DNA of 64,000 nt from Branchiostoma floridae (GCF_000003815.2 NC_049982.1:22279936-22343935); one strand, 5' to 3'; shown: positions 59,901-63,406, counted from the first letter of the stretch. Numbers and translations: made by a program. The notes: a model not told the origin generated them from the letters alone.

Positions 59901-62780
59901 TCAGCCAATTCTATGAGTCGTTTCACTTGGCATTTCCACGCAGACGAGTCTTGAGCAGTTTCAATCAAGAACTGAACTGACAAAGTGGTGTAATAATAGA
60001 CAGAATTACACACCCTGAAAACATTTGGGGGCATTGATCTCATAGTATGTAAAGGCTGTGTTGGACTCACCTTCAGTACTTCCATAGTAAAAAGAGAAAC
60101 AAACCTTCCAAAGAAGACCACTAATATATGGAAGCAACAAAATCCTGTCTACATACAATTACTAGACATGGTCACTATAGACAGGATTTATAATGGTTGT
60201 GTCAAAGGAAAAGATCACCAAAAAGTGGCCAAATTTGCCAGGTGGCCATTAGGTACAGGTGGTCACTTGCAAGAGTTTAAATATAGTACTAGTAAGAGTT
60301 TAAATATAGTACTAGTAGGAAAATGCTATAAATGTTAGACACAGTTATTTCTAAGTTTGCTCATACTAGTGATATTCACATTTCTATGCAAATCAGGTGG
60401 AGTGTGCATTCTGCAAATGGTCAGAACATTTATTATTATACTCTTTACAATTAGATACACGTTATTTCAGTCTAAACTCTGGTGTTGGCATCAGAGCCCT
60501 TTCTGCTGGGACATGTCAGACCAGATCAGAAGCTGAGCACTCATCCCCTTGACTTGAAGCACAATGTAAGTCCTACTCTTTGTGTACACAGAGGCTTAAC
60601 TCTAGAGGAGGCATGAAATCTGGTCAGGGATGAAAGCCCACTGTGACTAGTGCTGACCTAGGCAAGGTGGAAGGATGACAAGATTCCTATAGAAAACATA
60701 AATGGAGCAGAACTGTAAAGAGATAGCCTGAATGTGTTAAGGCTCTCCACCTAAAAGTAACATTCAGTACTAGAATGTTACTTACTGTGAGTATACACAT
60801 ATGGAACTCAATACATAAATTCATCCAACAATGGATGTAAAATAAAAGATTTTCTTTTCCTAGTATCACAATGATCCCTGGACTAATAAATATCCATTAG
60901 CTTAACTTATCCGCCTTCCCAGCATTGGAAAATGCTATACTGTAAATTTTAAAATGTTAATGGTCTACTTTTTTTTCGCAGTGACTCCGAGTCTAATTGC
61001 CAAGCTTGTGACACAAAAATATGTGTTTTGTAGCATAGAATTGTTTCTGCCGTGGACTTAAAATATCACAAAAGTCTCCAAATGCAAAATAAAGTAAAAG
61101 TCTCTAAATAAAAAATAACTAAATTTACAGTATTAACATTACAGCCATTACCACATGCAAATCATCGTAATAACAGTGCATTGCTGTATGGGCTTAGTGC
61201 CATATTTGACCTTCTGATGTAAAATGAGTCATTCTCAACCCAGGCATAAAACTCAGCGATATGAATCCATTAAGGTTAGCTGCCCTTGGGATTTACCCAC
61301 ATGCTCTCTTCTGATGGCCATTTGCATATCAACAAAGAAAATTATATCATTACCATAGGACAAGTGGAACAATGGGAAATATACAATCCACTCCAAGAGA
61401 ATGTCTGGAAAAAAGTGTATCTCCAAATATGAGCTTGGGGCATAACGTTCATGTAAAATCAGAATGAACATTATGATTTGGATCTATGCAGTTAGCAAAA
61501 CTAATATTGAATGAAATGATTACTTATCAGCCCCATTATCAATATCATACACCTTTTACAGCAAACTAATATGTAGCAAATGTACCAATATGAGGGAATA
61601 CATGCCATTTTCTATGAAACACATTATCTACTTTAGATGGTAAATTTGAATCATACGTGACAAATTTGAATCTAATGAACCCTGTATTTTGTAAAATGTG
61701 TGTGTGACTTCCGTAAAATTTCTGTGAACACATGATTAGGCACTCTAAGGCAGATGTAGTGTTCTTCCAATATTCATATGAACCATTATAAATGTGATAT
61801 GCTGAAATGTTAGAAAGTAAACAAACTCCAGCCACTTCACAATTTATCAAAAACAAATAAATTATGCCCTTAAGAGCAATTACAGTACCCTTCCCTGCCC
61901 CTTAATGTAATTAAGCCTGATTTAACAATCACTCAGATTAAGGGCGACTCGTTTACATTGCTCATTCGCTCATTTGCTTCAAACTCAAAGTCTTGAGTCG
62001 CTAGTCCACAAACCGTTTACTACATATGTATGTGTCTCTCCCACAGGCTGTACTACATGTTTATGGAGCCCCGTTTTCTAGTTGACAGATATAAATAAAT
62101 CATCTATCGGCCCAGACACCGTTACCTTTAGAGCAAGACTCTAAGCCCCTAAATCTGTAAAATAAATTGGCGGCAGATAAAGTAGGAATAAGAAAAGACT
62201 TTTGGGATTACAGAATGACCTACTTTGGATGTCTTCAATAAATCTGGAGGTTTTGCGTGCCGATTAAAGATATTTTTTCGGTCGAGGTGTTGACAGAACC
62301 ACCACACACAAGGGGCAAAACATCGGGGTAGGACGGTACCACCCTGACTTGGCCAAAATACACACGCAGACATAACAGACGGTAAATATAAAGTCTAACC
62401 ATTGCCAGAACATTTCTTGTTGTGTGTGTGTAGCCAACTGTTATTCTGGGGGATTGTCGTGTTTTTGTGCACGCCATGTTGACGATATGGTAACAAATCA
62501 CTCGACCCGAACCCTGAACTCGGCTATTTGCAGTTTAACTTCACCCCGTGCTCCGACGTTTTCGACCCGAAATGTGGACAGAAAGCGGGCGTGACTGAAC
62601 CCATAAGCTGTACAGACTTAACCGAGGAGCTGGAAGTCGTGTTGTTCATCCTCTCGTCACGAATTAAAATCGATGAAGACGCAAATATTGCAGGAATGTG
62701 CGGGAGTGTTTTTGATATGGGGGGCAGGCCGGGTGTGTAGTGTGTGTGATGCAGCGGTACTTACACATCAGATCCTCCAT
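2866..62780 (-). CDS. ABLIM: Split gene for an actin-binding LIM protein (abLIM/UNC-115 family), 3' end outside window
   Basis: Joined on the minus strand: 62780-62765, 47113-47003, 43840-43657, 41083-40974, 35983-35857, 33408-33315, 18600-18513, 13461-13400, 12248-12195, 11507-11451, 10452-10375, (8085-8055, 7751-7726 doubtful), 2983-2866. All introns are GT/AG and all phases agree; up to 10375 the sum is 981 nt, 327 codons without a stop. The product has four LIM domains, each a double zinc finger, then a basic, proline-rich linker. Segments such as GEVVTALGKTYH, PFPPGDRVTFNGRDCLC and ALLALDKQWHL are characteristic of abLIM. Family members link LIM-mediated partner binding to F-actin through a C-terminal villin headpiece and act in the cytoplasm in axon guidance and muscle. 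The headpiece is not in the window. Whether one or several paralogues exist cannot be seen here. Confidence 0.93.
3107..3121. repeat. Target-site duplication, left copy
   Basis: CATGACGCCATTTTT, identical to 6941-6955; the T end merges with the LINE poly-A (as T on this strand). Confidence 0.9.
3122..6940 (-). mobile_element. 5'-truncated L1/Tx1-type non-LTR retrotransposon
   Basis: Flanked by a 15-bp direct repeat CATGACGCCATTTTT (3107-3121 and 6941-6955), the target duplication. The 3' end on the minus strand finishes in a poly-A tail (the T run around 3117-3137). The body is one long frame for endonuclease C-terminus, reverse transcriptase and a C-terminal zinc knuckle, plus about 285 bases of 3' untranslated sequence. 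ORF1 and the N-terminal endonuclease are missing, so it is a dead-on-arrival copy made by target-primed reverse transcription. It sits in the sense orientation of abLIM. Confidence 0.95.
3423..6938 (-). CDS. LINE ORF2 fragment: endonuclease C-terminus, reverse transcriptase, zinc knuckle
   Basis: Open without stops from the truncated 5' end (LYFCICNLYAPN...) to the stop at 3423; the first Met is at 6866. Counting from that Met: endonuclease motifs GDFN at residues 16-19 and SDH at 102-104; coiled linker at 180-240; reverse transcriptase at about 340-620 with GKSPGLDG, NNWRPLSLL, ADFEKAFD (first catalytic Asp), RGVRQGCPLSPYLF and FADD (582-585, catalytic pair); then thumb and a zf-RVT-like C-x2-C-x8-H-x4-C (NCAHCEEVETIRHLFWDC) near 1040. 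This order and the KDP-LLNNWRPLSLL insert are typical of the L1/Tx1 group. No frameshift or stop was seen, so the copy is young or its source was recently active. It cannot move by itself because the 5' part is absent. Confidence 0.93.
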   Translation of the reverse strand: MYFCICNLYAPNTDNPNFFDNIEKLIFNLKLNHNNFIIVGDFNTIQNATLDRAGQNPVIYHPNAQRKINELMFALDLVDIWRHKHPHTVRFTWRRGRQASRLDYFLISFSLMVDISNVKILDRLKSDHKFISLVIQNISRTRGKNYWKLNQTLLKDKNFRKKTEKFIEEFFRFNIGTTDPLTVWDAFKCCFRGHCIKFASLKRKSFISKENDLQKRIDQLTVKLDETDELPQSVLDELSVLQSELEDLYEQKTDQLVYKQRADWMEFADRCTKQFLDLGRRNCCKKNVMILNTTDGETIHNPPRVMEKIKTFYHSLYSFKNPPEDLDDTNCDPFFPKDNYVLLSPEQKNSCEGLITEKELWEAISSFKDGKSPGLDGIPIEVYKTFFSNLKHPLLQCFNYAYEKGNLSKSQREGLITLLLKQDADGQYKDPTLLNNWRPLSLLCCDVRILSKVISLRMRNVIASLINKDQSGFLQNRFIGENICQILEIIQYCENERLPGMIFIADFEKAFDKLRWDFMFRTLEFYGFGQSFISWVSVLYKDITSRVINNGYISAPFSLLRGVRQGCPLSPYLFILCVELLATKIRSNNTIEGLTMHGVEIKVSQFADDSNFPLKPTLPSLFALTNDLNNFSKISGLVPNYKKCQILRIGTLRNTNFTLPCNLPIIWTNGPVKMLGVGITGDINKLTDNYQDRLTKVDRTLQPWRMLPMTLYGKITLINTLVVSQFTHLFLSLPSPGKTFFQTYEQKIFKFIWNGKPEKIKRKILYNTYDNGGLGVIHLPSFDLTRKASWVPRIFFQQDSSRKSFLCTSSVIFSRYLYPFLQLSLGKDIATKISTDQMNNVFIRLLVSPNPFFKDVLKAWLSFQFKPPETLKEIQAQLLWCNSSIVIENTPIIWEKPLKHGIYYINDLLDTNGRFLSYNGLLAKFGTAFDKLEYNQILSAIPRNWKKKLLDNTPVIGPILPHTANYVWLKATKINKIIYTSFLQSENRNPLNIQRRWEDEFNTIFPWKWVFRLVYALTICPKLRIFQYKILHRLLATKKMLHIWKILNSPNCAHCEEVETIRHLFWDCPRVVTFWTDLEIWFKTIVNKTLHLDFQTVILGDISENCNVIENLLILVAKHYIFIQRDKKLVVNHYISYVKRYYKTEYMIAERRNKLDIHFSKWESFPFNLAN
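6941..6955. repeat. Target-site duplication, right copy
   Basis: CATGACGCCATTTTT, identical to 3107-3121; marks the truncated 5' end of the LINE. Confidence 0.9.
7726..7751 (-). CDS. Candidate 26-nt microexon
   Basis: Acceptor TTTTTATAG, donor CAAG|GTAATA. Joined to the 31-nt candidate it gives (E)LDGKELVK and returns to phase 0, which fits the exon at 2983. Such tiny exons are easily found by chance; cDNA would decide. Confidence 0.3.
8055..8085 (-). CDS. Candidate 31-nt microexon
   Basis: TAG acceptor after GTTTGG and strong donor GTG|GTAAGTAC. In phase 0 it reads SYWRGGLLAC plus one base, and that base joins the next candidate exon (7751-7726) as Glu in frame. The acceptor lacks a good pyrimidine tract. 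Phase agreement across both candidates is the main support. Confidence 0.3.
8116..8313. mobile_element. MITE, CTGTAAAT family, copy 1
   Basis: 198 bp, ends CTGTAAAT / ATTTACAG, flanked by TA on both sides (Tc1/mariner-type duplication). Interior has TTTGCGGTAGTTTTATTT and, inverted near the other end, a GCGAAAATAAA-like motif. Related copies at 36514-36701 and 60940-61130. Confidence 0.75.
10375..10452 (-). CDS. abLIM linker exon 11
   Basis: 78 nt, 26 codons, phase 0 both sides: YILQTPPKSPLKLRRQ then VPTAPMLKQK. Acceptor GTGTCCCCAG is preceded by a strong pyrimidine tract; a second acceptor 12 bases downstream (CTGCAG) is also in phase. Donor AAAAG|GTAAGA. The TPPKSP motif looks like a proline-directed phosphorylation or SH3-type ligand region, as is usual in the linker between LIM domains and headpiece. 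Confidence 0.62.
10510..10653. mobile_element. MITE, CAGTCAAA family, best copy
   Basis: 144 bp, ends CAGTCAAACCTGCAC / inverted CAGTCAAAACTGCCC, flanked by TA. Interior carries GTGACCACTTTTTGG and ATCCTGTCTATA. Related, more degraded copies at about 30410-30618, 42285-42520, 43404-43565 and 60130-60285. It lies just upstream (in gene direction) of the linker exon at 10452. Confidence 0.72.
10654..11450. other. abLIM intron, no gene seen
   Basis: Short intron between linker exons 10 and 11 beyond the MITE. ACATGTACATGT-type short repeats at about 11007; otherwise nothing recognised. Confidence 0.6.
11451..11507 (-). CDS. abLIM linker exon 10
   Basis: 57 nt, 19 codons, phase 0 both sides: QIAEKLGNKSPPYRAKYPK. 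Acceptor CTATAG, donor AAG|GTGAGC. Basic and Pro/Tyr-containing like the preceding exon. Size in multiples of three and symmetric phase suggest a cassette exon that can be skipped without frameshift. No homologue recognised. Confidence 0.6.
11508..12194. other. abLIM intron, no gene seen
   Basis: Unique-looking AT-rich sequence with a small direct repeat (GTCATACCAAT twice, near 11990-12010). No feature recognised. Confidence 0.6.
12195..12248 (-). CDS. abLIM linker exon 9
   Basis: 54 nt, 18 codons, phase 0 both sides: YWRHQDYRVPKQNYYPIK. Acceptor GCTGTGCAG is good; the donor AAG|GTTATT is weak. The peptide is basic and tyrosine-rich and is not a segment I recognise from vertebrate abLIM. 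The pyrimidine tract feeding the acceptor includes a run of 15 C (12271-12285 on the plus strand as G). Could be lineage-specific or alternatively used. Confidence 0.6.
12271..12285. repeat. Mononucleotide G run (C on gene strand) near a splice acceptor
   Basis: Fifteen G on the plus strand, i.e. a C15 run about 20 bases upstream of the acceptor of linker exon 9. It contributes to the pyrimidine tract and is likely to vary in length between individuals. Confidence 0.85.
12286..13399. other. abLIM intron, no gene seen
   Basis: AT-rich intron between exons 8 and 9; only short frames without resemblance to proteins. Confidence 0.6.
13400..13461 (-). CDS. ABLIM: abLIM exon 8: last ligands of LIM4
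   Basis: 62 nt; acceptor AATTTTCAG, donor CAG|GTAAGA. With the split Asp codon it reads DNQIWHPDCSKAAHANGVKD. WHPDC gives the final two zinc ligands of LIM4, as in abLIM (VWHP-CK). Ends in phase 0, matching the next exon. Confidence 0.88.
14978..16084. mobile_element. pogo/Tigger-like non-autonomous DNA transposon
   Basis: 1,107 bp bounded by TA on both sides and by imperfect inverted ends CAGTGGAAGCC... and (inverted) CAGTAGAAGTCGCTTATT. CAGT starts and TA duplications fit the pogo/Tigger branch of Tc1/mariner. Subterminal motifs recur: ATCGGTTAGT, CGGCTAATCGGGAA and CGGTTAGTCGGGAA, the kind of repeated transposase-binding sites seen in this group. No transposase frame was found. The centre (about 15285-15370) is strikingly GC- and CpG-rich and promoter-like. 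Confidence 0.75.
15285..15375 (-). promoter_or_regulatory. CpG-rich promoter-like core inside the Tigger-like element
   Basis: Contains GCTAGCGCGCGGCCCGGCGG, then CCGCCATCTTTG, which on the minus strand is CAAAGATGGCGG, the YY1-type start-site motif. On that strand an ATG opens a 24-codon frame (MADAASCVVS...). It may be the promoter of the parent transposon or a captured host promoter. Confidence 0.35.
16526..16702 (+). repeat. TRIM 5' LTR
   Basis: 177 bp, TG...CA. Contains palindromic GGCTTAAGCC and CGGCCG and a long hairpin: CCGGCT-(G)-CCCGGGTTCG pairing with CGAA-(T)-CCCGGGAGCCGG, 16 pairs with two single-base bulges. GGTTCGAATCC inside it equals a tRNA-gene B box. Confidence 0.9.
16704..16718 (+). 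other. TRIM primer-binding site
   Basis: TGGTTCCCACGCCGG starts one base after the LTR. TGG is the complement of the tRNA CCA tail. Which tRNA is meant needs a search of tRNA 3' ends. Confidence 0.7.
16788..16806 (+). other. TRIM polypurine tract
   Basis: AAAAGAAAAGGGGGAG followed by TAG directly before the 3' LTR, the expected plus-strand primer. Confidence 0.8.
16807..16983 (+). repeat. TRIM 3' LTR
   Basis: 177 bp, by eye identical to the 5' LTR over its whole length. Confidence 0.9.
18513..18600 (-). CDS. ABLIM: abLIM exon 7: core of LIM4
   Basis: 88 nt; acceptor TTCCAG, donor CAAG|GTAAGC. It encodes AGEKHYHPHCAKCAKCGLMF and GEGEEMYLQ. The H-x2-C ligands end the first finger of LIM4 and C-x2-C opens the second. 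F-EGEEMYL is a family signature. Introns of about 14.7 kb before and 5.1 kb after isolate it. Confidence 0.94.
22655..22712. repeat. 21-bp tandem repeat, about 2.7 copies
   Basis: Unit GACGTCCAACCACAAAACAA, plus one base, repeated nearly perfectly (first copy has GATGTCC). A small slippage array. Confidence 0.8.
28030..28085 (+). promoter_or_regulatory. Promoter-like motif pair (YY1 and ZNF143 types)
   Basis: GGGGGCGGGGACCAAGATGGCC followed, about 30 bases on, by GGCATGCTGGGAGT, whose complement ACTCCCAGCATGCC is the core of the ZNF143/SBS motif. Both elements cluster near animal transcription starts. An ATG here opens a frame MADPNHTCIAEACWECWN with a stop after 42 codons. No downstream exon found. 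Confidence 0.3.
28769..28904. mobile_element. Small MITE with about 35-bp inverted ends
   Basis: Left arm TAGGGACACATTTCCAAACC...GCCTAGCCAGG, right arm its imperfect complement (CCTGGCTAGGCCC...GGTTTGGAAATGCACCCTA). About 55 bp of A-rich spacer separate them. A non-autonomous element; family not assigned. Confidence 0.65.
29335..29495 (-). repeat. Dispersed repeat, also at 48480-48650
   Basis: Read on the minus strand it aligns with 48480-48650 on the plus strand: AAGAACCTCT, AATGATATYTGGTATG and TTGGAAAGATGAAGGTCAAG then GTCAATTTT in the same order and spacing. A mobile-element family of unknown class. Confidence 0.65.
30410..30618. mobile_element. Degraded CAGTCAAA-family MITE
   Basis: Contains AGGACCACCATTGGTCAGGTGG and ends GTACAGGTTTGACTG, the inverted family terminus. 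The left terminus is not clear. Confidence 0.45.
32897..32963 (+). ncRNA. Hammerhead-ribozyme-like motif
   Basis: Core CTGACGA (32910-32916) and GAAA (32935-32938). Stem II GGTGTC/GACATC with loop TGAGA (918-934); stem III CGTA/TATG with loop AGC; then TA as the cleavage NUH (950-951). Stem I has GCT/AGT (one G-U) next to the core, an internal loop, and outer CCAGT/ACTGG. The order and all strands fit a hammerhead. One extra A (32917) sits between CTGACGA and stem II, and the site is GUA rather than GUC, so activity may be weak or lost. Hammerheads of this kind are known in Penelope-like retroelements. Confidence 0.55.
32959..33012 (+). repeat. Penelope-type terminal repeat remnant, copy 1
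   Basis: ACTGGTTGTGTACAAAG...TATYCTACCAACCTGATGAAA follows the hammerhead directly; the same string in the same spacing recurs at 40852-40905. Assignment to Penelope-like elements rests on the ribozyme neighbour. Confidence 0.5.
33315..33408 (-). CDS. ABLIM: abLIM exon 6: end of LIM3 and start of LIM4
   Basis: 94 nt; acceptor GTGTTTCAG, donor CAG|GTAAGC. It encodes EGRPYCERDYQQLFGVKCAG and CLTYITGKVLQ: the last ligands of LIM3 (C..D) and the first Cys pair of LIM4. YC-RDYQ-LFGVKC matches the conserved LIM3-LIM4 junction of abLIM proteins. Confidence 0.95.
34138..34280. repeat. 143-bp near-perfect inverted repeat (hairpin)
   Basis: Arms of about 70 bp mirror each other around A at 34210 (AAATCAAAG-A-CTTTGATTT) with only a few mismatches and no real spacer: CCTTGCAGGATTTTACATG on the left meets CATGTAAAATCCTGCAAGG on the right. 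Either a palindromic MITE or a source of long intronic hairpin RNA. Confidence 0.9.
34757..34830 (+). repeat. tRNA-like fragment (possible SINE head)
   Basis: CCAGTGGCCAATTAAGTAG resembles an A box and GCGTTTGATCCCCAGCC, about 45 bases on, a B box and T arm. No complete cloverleaf, so a decayed tRNA-derived SINE at best. Confidence 0.25.
35591..35608. repeat. (GT)n microsatellite
   Basis: GTGTGTGTGTGTGTGT-type run within AGTTTGTGTG...CAGTGTG. Confidence 0.85.
35857..35983 (-). CDS. ABLIM: abLIM exon 5: most of LIM3
   Basis: 127 nt; acceptor CGTTTTCAG, donor AAA|GTAAGTG. It encodes CAGCGDEIKSGQALLALDKQ, WHLWCFKC and TQCGCMLAGEYMGK: both fingers of LIM3 up to the third ligand of the second. 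KSGQALLALDKQWHL-CFKC is a strong abLIM signature. The split Lys codon continues in the exon at 33408. Confidence 0.95.
35984..36158 (-). CDS. ABLIM: Alternative first exon fused to LIM3 (short abLIM form)
   Basis: The frame of LIM3 runs open through its acceptor for 58 codons up to ATG at 36158 (MPADLSNTAASELW...). A second ATG at 36062 (MARKVSTGTMTDFSDDDDVV) sits in CAAGATGGC, the YY1-type context common just downstream of animal start sites. The peptide carries an acidic DDDD run and ends FPSFSACAGC, directly entering LIM3. A TATA-like GGATAAAG lies about 35 bases above the first ATG. The product would have LIM3 and LIM4 only. Vertebrate abLIM genes are known to make short forms from internal promoters, which supports the reading. 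Confidence 0.55.
36159..36270 (-). promoter_or_regulatory. Putative internal abLIM promoter
   Basis: GC-rich relative to the flanks, with a TATA-like GGATAAAG at about 36197-36190 on the minus strand, CpG dinucleotides further up (AGCCGCGGGG region) and a YY1-type CAAGATGGC downstream at 36062. The composition and the open frame below it suggest a start site near 36165. Inferred from motifs only. Confidence 0.4.
36514..36701. mobile_element. MITE, CTGTAAAT family, copy 2
   Basis: 188 bp, CTGTAAATCATGG ... ACATTTACAG flanked by TA. Shares the CTGCAAAAATAAA motif near the right end with the other copies. Confidence 0.72.
38850..38916. repeat. (GT)n followed by (GA)n microsatellites
   Basis: GTGTGTGCGTGTGTGTGTGC then a GAGAGAGA run of about 30 bases. 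Confidence 0.95.
39331..39348. repeat. (GT)n microsatellite
   Basis: GAGTGTGTGTGTGTGTGTG followed by an A run. Confidence 0.9.
40852..40905 (+). repeat. Penelope-type terminal repeat remnant, copy 2
   Basis: ACTGGTTGTATAAAAGA...TCTACCAACCTGATGAAAT, parallel to 32959-33012. No hammerhead core precedes this copy. Confidence 0.5.
40974..41083 (-). CDS. ABLIM: abLIM exon 4: second finger of LIM2 and inter-LIM linker
   Basis: 110 nt; acceptor TTTTCCAG, donor ACTG|GTGTGT. It encodes QPFPPGDRVTFNGRDCLCKF (second finger of LIM2), then CITPNAGPNRGMPAST, a linker to LIM3. A donor at GTGTGT was chosen because only this cut gives phase 1 and joins the next exon in frame as Thr-Ala-Cys. Confidence 0.92.
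42285..42520. mobile_element. Degraded CAGTCAAA-family MITE
   Basis: AAGGACCACCTGGCC occurs twice within 60 bases, followed by GTGACCACTTTTAGG and GATCCTGTCTATAATGACC, all in the order seen at 10510. Confidence 0.5.
43404..43565. mobile_element. Degraded CAGTCAAA-family MITE
   Basis: CCAATGTGACAATTTTTTGG, AGAATCCAGTCAATAGTAAG and GGGCAGTTTTGTCTA match the family in order. Lies 90 bp from LIM exon 3. Confidence 0.5.
43657..43840 (-). CDS. ABLIM: abLIM exon 3: end of LIM1 and start of LIM2
   Basis: 184 nt, acceptor TGTTCAG, donor AG|GTAAAT. It encodes the second finger of LIM1 (VCRRQLATDGFFVKDGMYYC..DY) and the first finger of LIM2 (CHGC..EGEVVTALGKTYH..CFVCSRC). EGEVVTALGKTYH is diagnostic for abLIM. 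Local GC is much higher than in the surrounding introns, as expected for an old conserved exon. Confidence 0.95.
43841..43952 (-). CDS. Possible alternative 5' extension of exon 3
   Basis: Upstream of the acceptor at 43840 the reading frame stays open for 37 codons and starts with ATG at 43952 (MDSAQNPLLEF..., second Met at MDFERQLAEIV). If a transcript began here, the protein would carry only the second finger of LIM1 before LIM2. A stop-free stretch of this length can occur by chance, and no promoter motif stands out, so this is only a possibility. Confidence 0.25.
43953..47002. other. abLIM intron 2
   Basis: About 3 kb. A 115-bp tandem duplication at 44731; the rest is AT-rich without recognisable genes. 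Confidence 0.65.
44731..44960. repeat. Tandem duplication, two units of about 115 bp
   Basis: Both units run from CTTCT(T/C)GATAAATGTGTTGG through GCAAAGATGTGGTTTTCACA to ACTCATGACACAAACC, with about 10 percent differences by eye. Confidence 0.9.
47003..47113 (-). CDS. ABLIM: abLIM exon 2: first zinc finger of LIM1
   Basis: Acceptor CCCCAG, donor G|GTAAGG, 111 nt, phases 1 in and 1 out. It encodes C-x2-C ... H-x2-C (CYTCRQPC ... KHFHITCFVC), the first finger of LIM1, including the family segment GEVLRVQ-KHFHI. The last split codon plus the next exon gives Val, then CRRQL. Confidence 0.93.
48480..48650 (+). repeat. Dispersed repeat, partner of 29335-29495
   Basis: Starts with a TGTC microsatellite, then TTTCCAGATTTGTGAAGTTG, AAGAACCTCTGC, AATGATATCTGGTATG and TTGGAAAGATGAAGGTCAAG. 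Confidence 0.65.
49200..49345. repeat. Nested inverted repeats
   Basis: GACTGCATCT/AGATGCAGTC and GGCTGGGATTTTTAC/GTAAAACTCCCAGCC interleave; CTCTGCTTGGAG occurs twice. The downstream AAACTCAGTCATGTTTGGG resembles the sequence upstream of the hammerhead at 32820, so a related retroelement may be involved. Confidence 0.45.
50036..50750. repeat. Diverged tandem duplication, unit about 340-430 bp
   Basis: GAACCAACTGTTT, ACTTTCTTGCACCTAATCCA, TTGAACT(T)TCCACACAAT and CAGCAATAA recur in order (50148-50300 and 50583-50740); AACTACAGCC-AGAAATGTAC(TAT) recurs at 50062 and 50399. Confidence 0.8.
50923..51320. repeat. 24-bp minisatellite, about 16.6 copies
   Basis: Unit starts CATTCCCGACC and ends TACATTCAGCCTG. 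Copies differ by single changes (CCTGACC, TTTCAG). Because 24 is a multiple of 3, frames stay open: plus strand repeats FPTYIQPA, minus strand repeats GMQAECRS and a second frame repeats GRECRLNV. No start context or splice signals suggest real translation. Confidence 0.97.
51700..53070. repeat. Diverged tandem array, unit about 500 bp
   Basis: GTGTGTGA(C/T)CTTGATATA, AAAAATTACATTTGGCTCTG, TTTGCCATCATTCAAGATTA, TTTCCTGTCTACCTGTGG and GACCTGAGTTGACCCAACC recur in order, clearest at 52231 and 52738 (507-bp step), with a partial earlier copy at 51720-52080. Confidence 0.85.
53128..53166. repeat. 38-bp segment copied at 54230
   Basis: AAAAAGATACAACAAAGCTG then CATTTTATAATATACA, matched base for base at 54230-54267. 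Confidence 0.85.
54203..54290. repeat. Insertion of the 38-bp copy between direct repeats
   Basis: TGACCTAAACCTACATCCT, then the 38-bp segment, then TGACCTAAACCTGTATCCT. The flanking repeats are 19 bp with two differences. Confidence 0.75.
56220..56581. mobile_element. hAT-like MITE with internal CAGGT repeats
   Basis: 362 bp, ends CAGGGCTCGAAATA / inverted CAGGGCTCAATA. TATAG lies on both sides (possible remnant of an 8-bp duplication). The motif GTGCAGGT recurs many times inside, on both strands. CAGGG ends suit hAT elements. A third similar end, CAGGGTTCGAAATAAA, lies at 56613. Confidence 0.65.
59359..59668. repeat. Tandem duplication, unit about 150 bp
   Basis: TAAATGTTA(T/C)TTCTGATTG, GCATTGGGTAAT, CTACATTGAAG, GATTCTGTAAATGCCA, GTGTCTTTAAAAACAC and AGAAGTCCCTAAATACAGG occur in the same order in both units. 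Confidence 0.92.
60130..60285. mobile_element. Degraded CAGTCAAA-family MITE (inverse orientation)
   Basis: On the minus strand: GCAAGTGACCACCTGTACC, GGCCACTTTTTGG and AAATCCTGTCTATAGTGACC, as in the 10510 copy. Confidence 0.55.
60940..61130. mobile_element. MITE, CTGTAAAT family, copy 3
   Basis: 191 bp, CTGTAAATTTT ... AAATTTACAG flanked by TA. Contains TTTTTTCGCAGTGAC near the left end. Confidence 0.75.
62765..62780 (-). CDS. ABLIM: abLIM coding exon 1 (start codon)
   Basis: Reads ATG GAG GAT CTG ATG T followed by the donor GTAAGTAC. An in-frame TAG lies 27 bases upstream of the ATG (within GCTTGCTAGG), so translation cannot start further up in this exon. The one-base overhang T joins CT of the exon at 47113 to give a Ser codon, so the protein begins MEDLMSEAQKPKITCYTC. 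The very short N-terminus before LIM1 fits abLIM long forms. The call rests on phase agreement and donor quality; no transcript was seen. Confidence 0.72.
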
Positions 62781-63060
62781 TGCTGACGCTTCCTCACAAC
62801 TCTCCTAGCAAGCAAATAGACTTTGGGTAAAACTCAGCGTTGCAGGAACATTCTATCCAAGCAGAGCGGGGTTGTTGGGGGTTGGTAGGGAACGGGGAGG
62901 TTATTTTTCCATGCCGCCCAGTGCAGACGATCGTCCCGCTGTTCTCCCCTCCCGTCCAGGAAGTGGCTGACTGACATGACCCCTCCCCAAAGGGCCGTGT
63001 GCAAAACCGCGCCGAATTCAAATGGTTCCAGGAAGCAGGATGGGGCGTGGCACTTTGACA
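62781..63060 (-). promoter_or_regulatory. abLIM main promoter and 5' untranslated region
   Basis: Sequence above the ATG at 62780 becomes GC-richer (62860-63050) than the neighbouring introns, with CpG sites and G/C tracts but no clear TATA box. The exact start site cannot be placed. Confidence 0.4.
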
Positions 63061-63205
63061 TGGAAGGAATGAAAGCAGTGAGGTGACTATGTGCCTTATC
63101 TATTCAACCTGTGCTTTTTGAAATTATTAGAACATGGCCACTACCCCTCAGTCAATCAGAGCCCTTCAGTTACTGTGTTTATATCCCCAAAGTGCAGAAA
63201 AGTAT

Positions 63206-63294
63206 GGTACTATGAAAAAAGTGTGGTACTATCAACTAATTTGCATAGATCAGAACCACACTTTTTTTGATAGTACCAAATTTTTTCATGGTAC
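63206..63294. repeat. Inverted repeat, arms about 28-30 bp
   Basis: GGTACTATGAAAAAAGTGTG-GTACTATCAA on the left faces TTGATAGTACC-AAATTTTTTCATGGTAC on the right, spacer about 32 bp that itself holds CCACACTTTTTT. Confidence 0.7.
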
Positions 63295-63406
63295 AACACT
63301 ACTTTTTTGCGCCACTTGTCGGCTCACAAACTGTTGATGCTTTCTATAACTGGAAAAAGAACCAGATCTTCAGAAAATAACAAACTCAGTGCAATGTGTT
63401 ACAGAC

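Larger units (their letters stand above)
47114..62764. other. abLIM intron 1 (15.6 kb), repeat-rich, no gene seen
   Basis: Listed repeats: 48480, 49200, 50036-50750, 50923-51320, 51700-53070, 54203-54290, 56220, 59359, 60130, 60940. A 23-bp direct duplication AAGAGTTTAAATATAGTACT(AGT) lies at 60271-60316. Between 57000 and 59300 I see nothing but unique AT-rich DNA. Confidence 0.7.
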
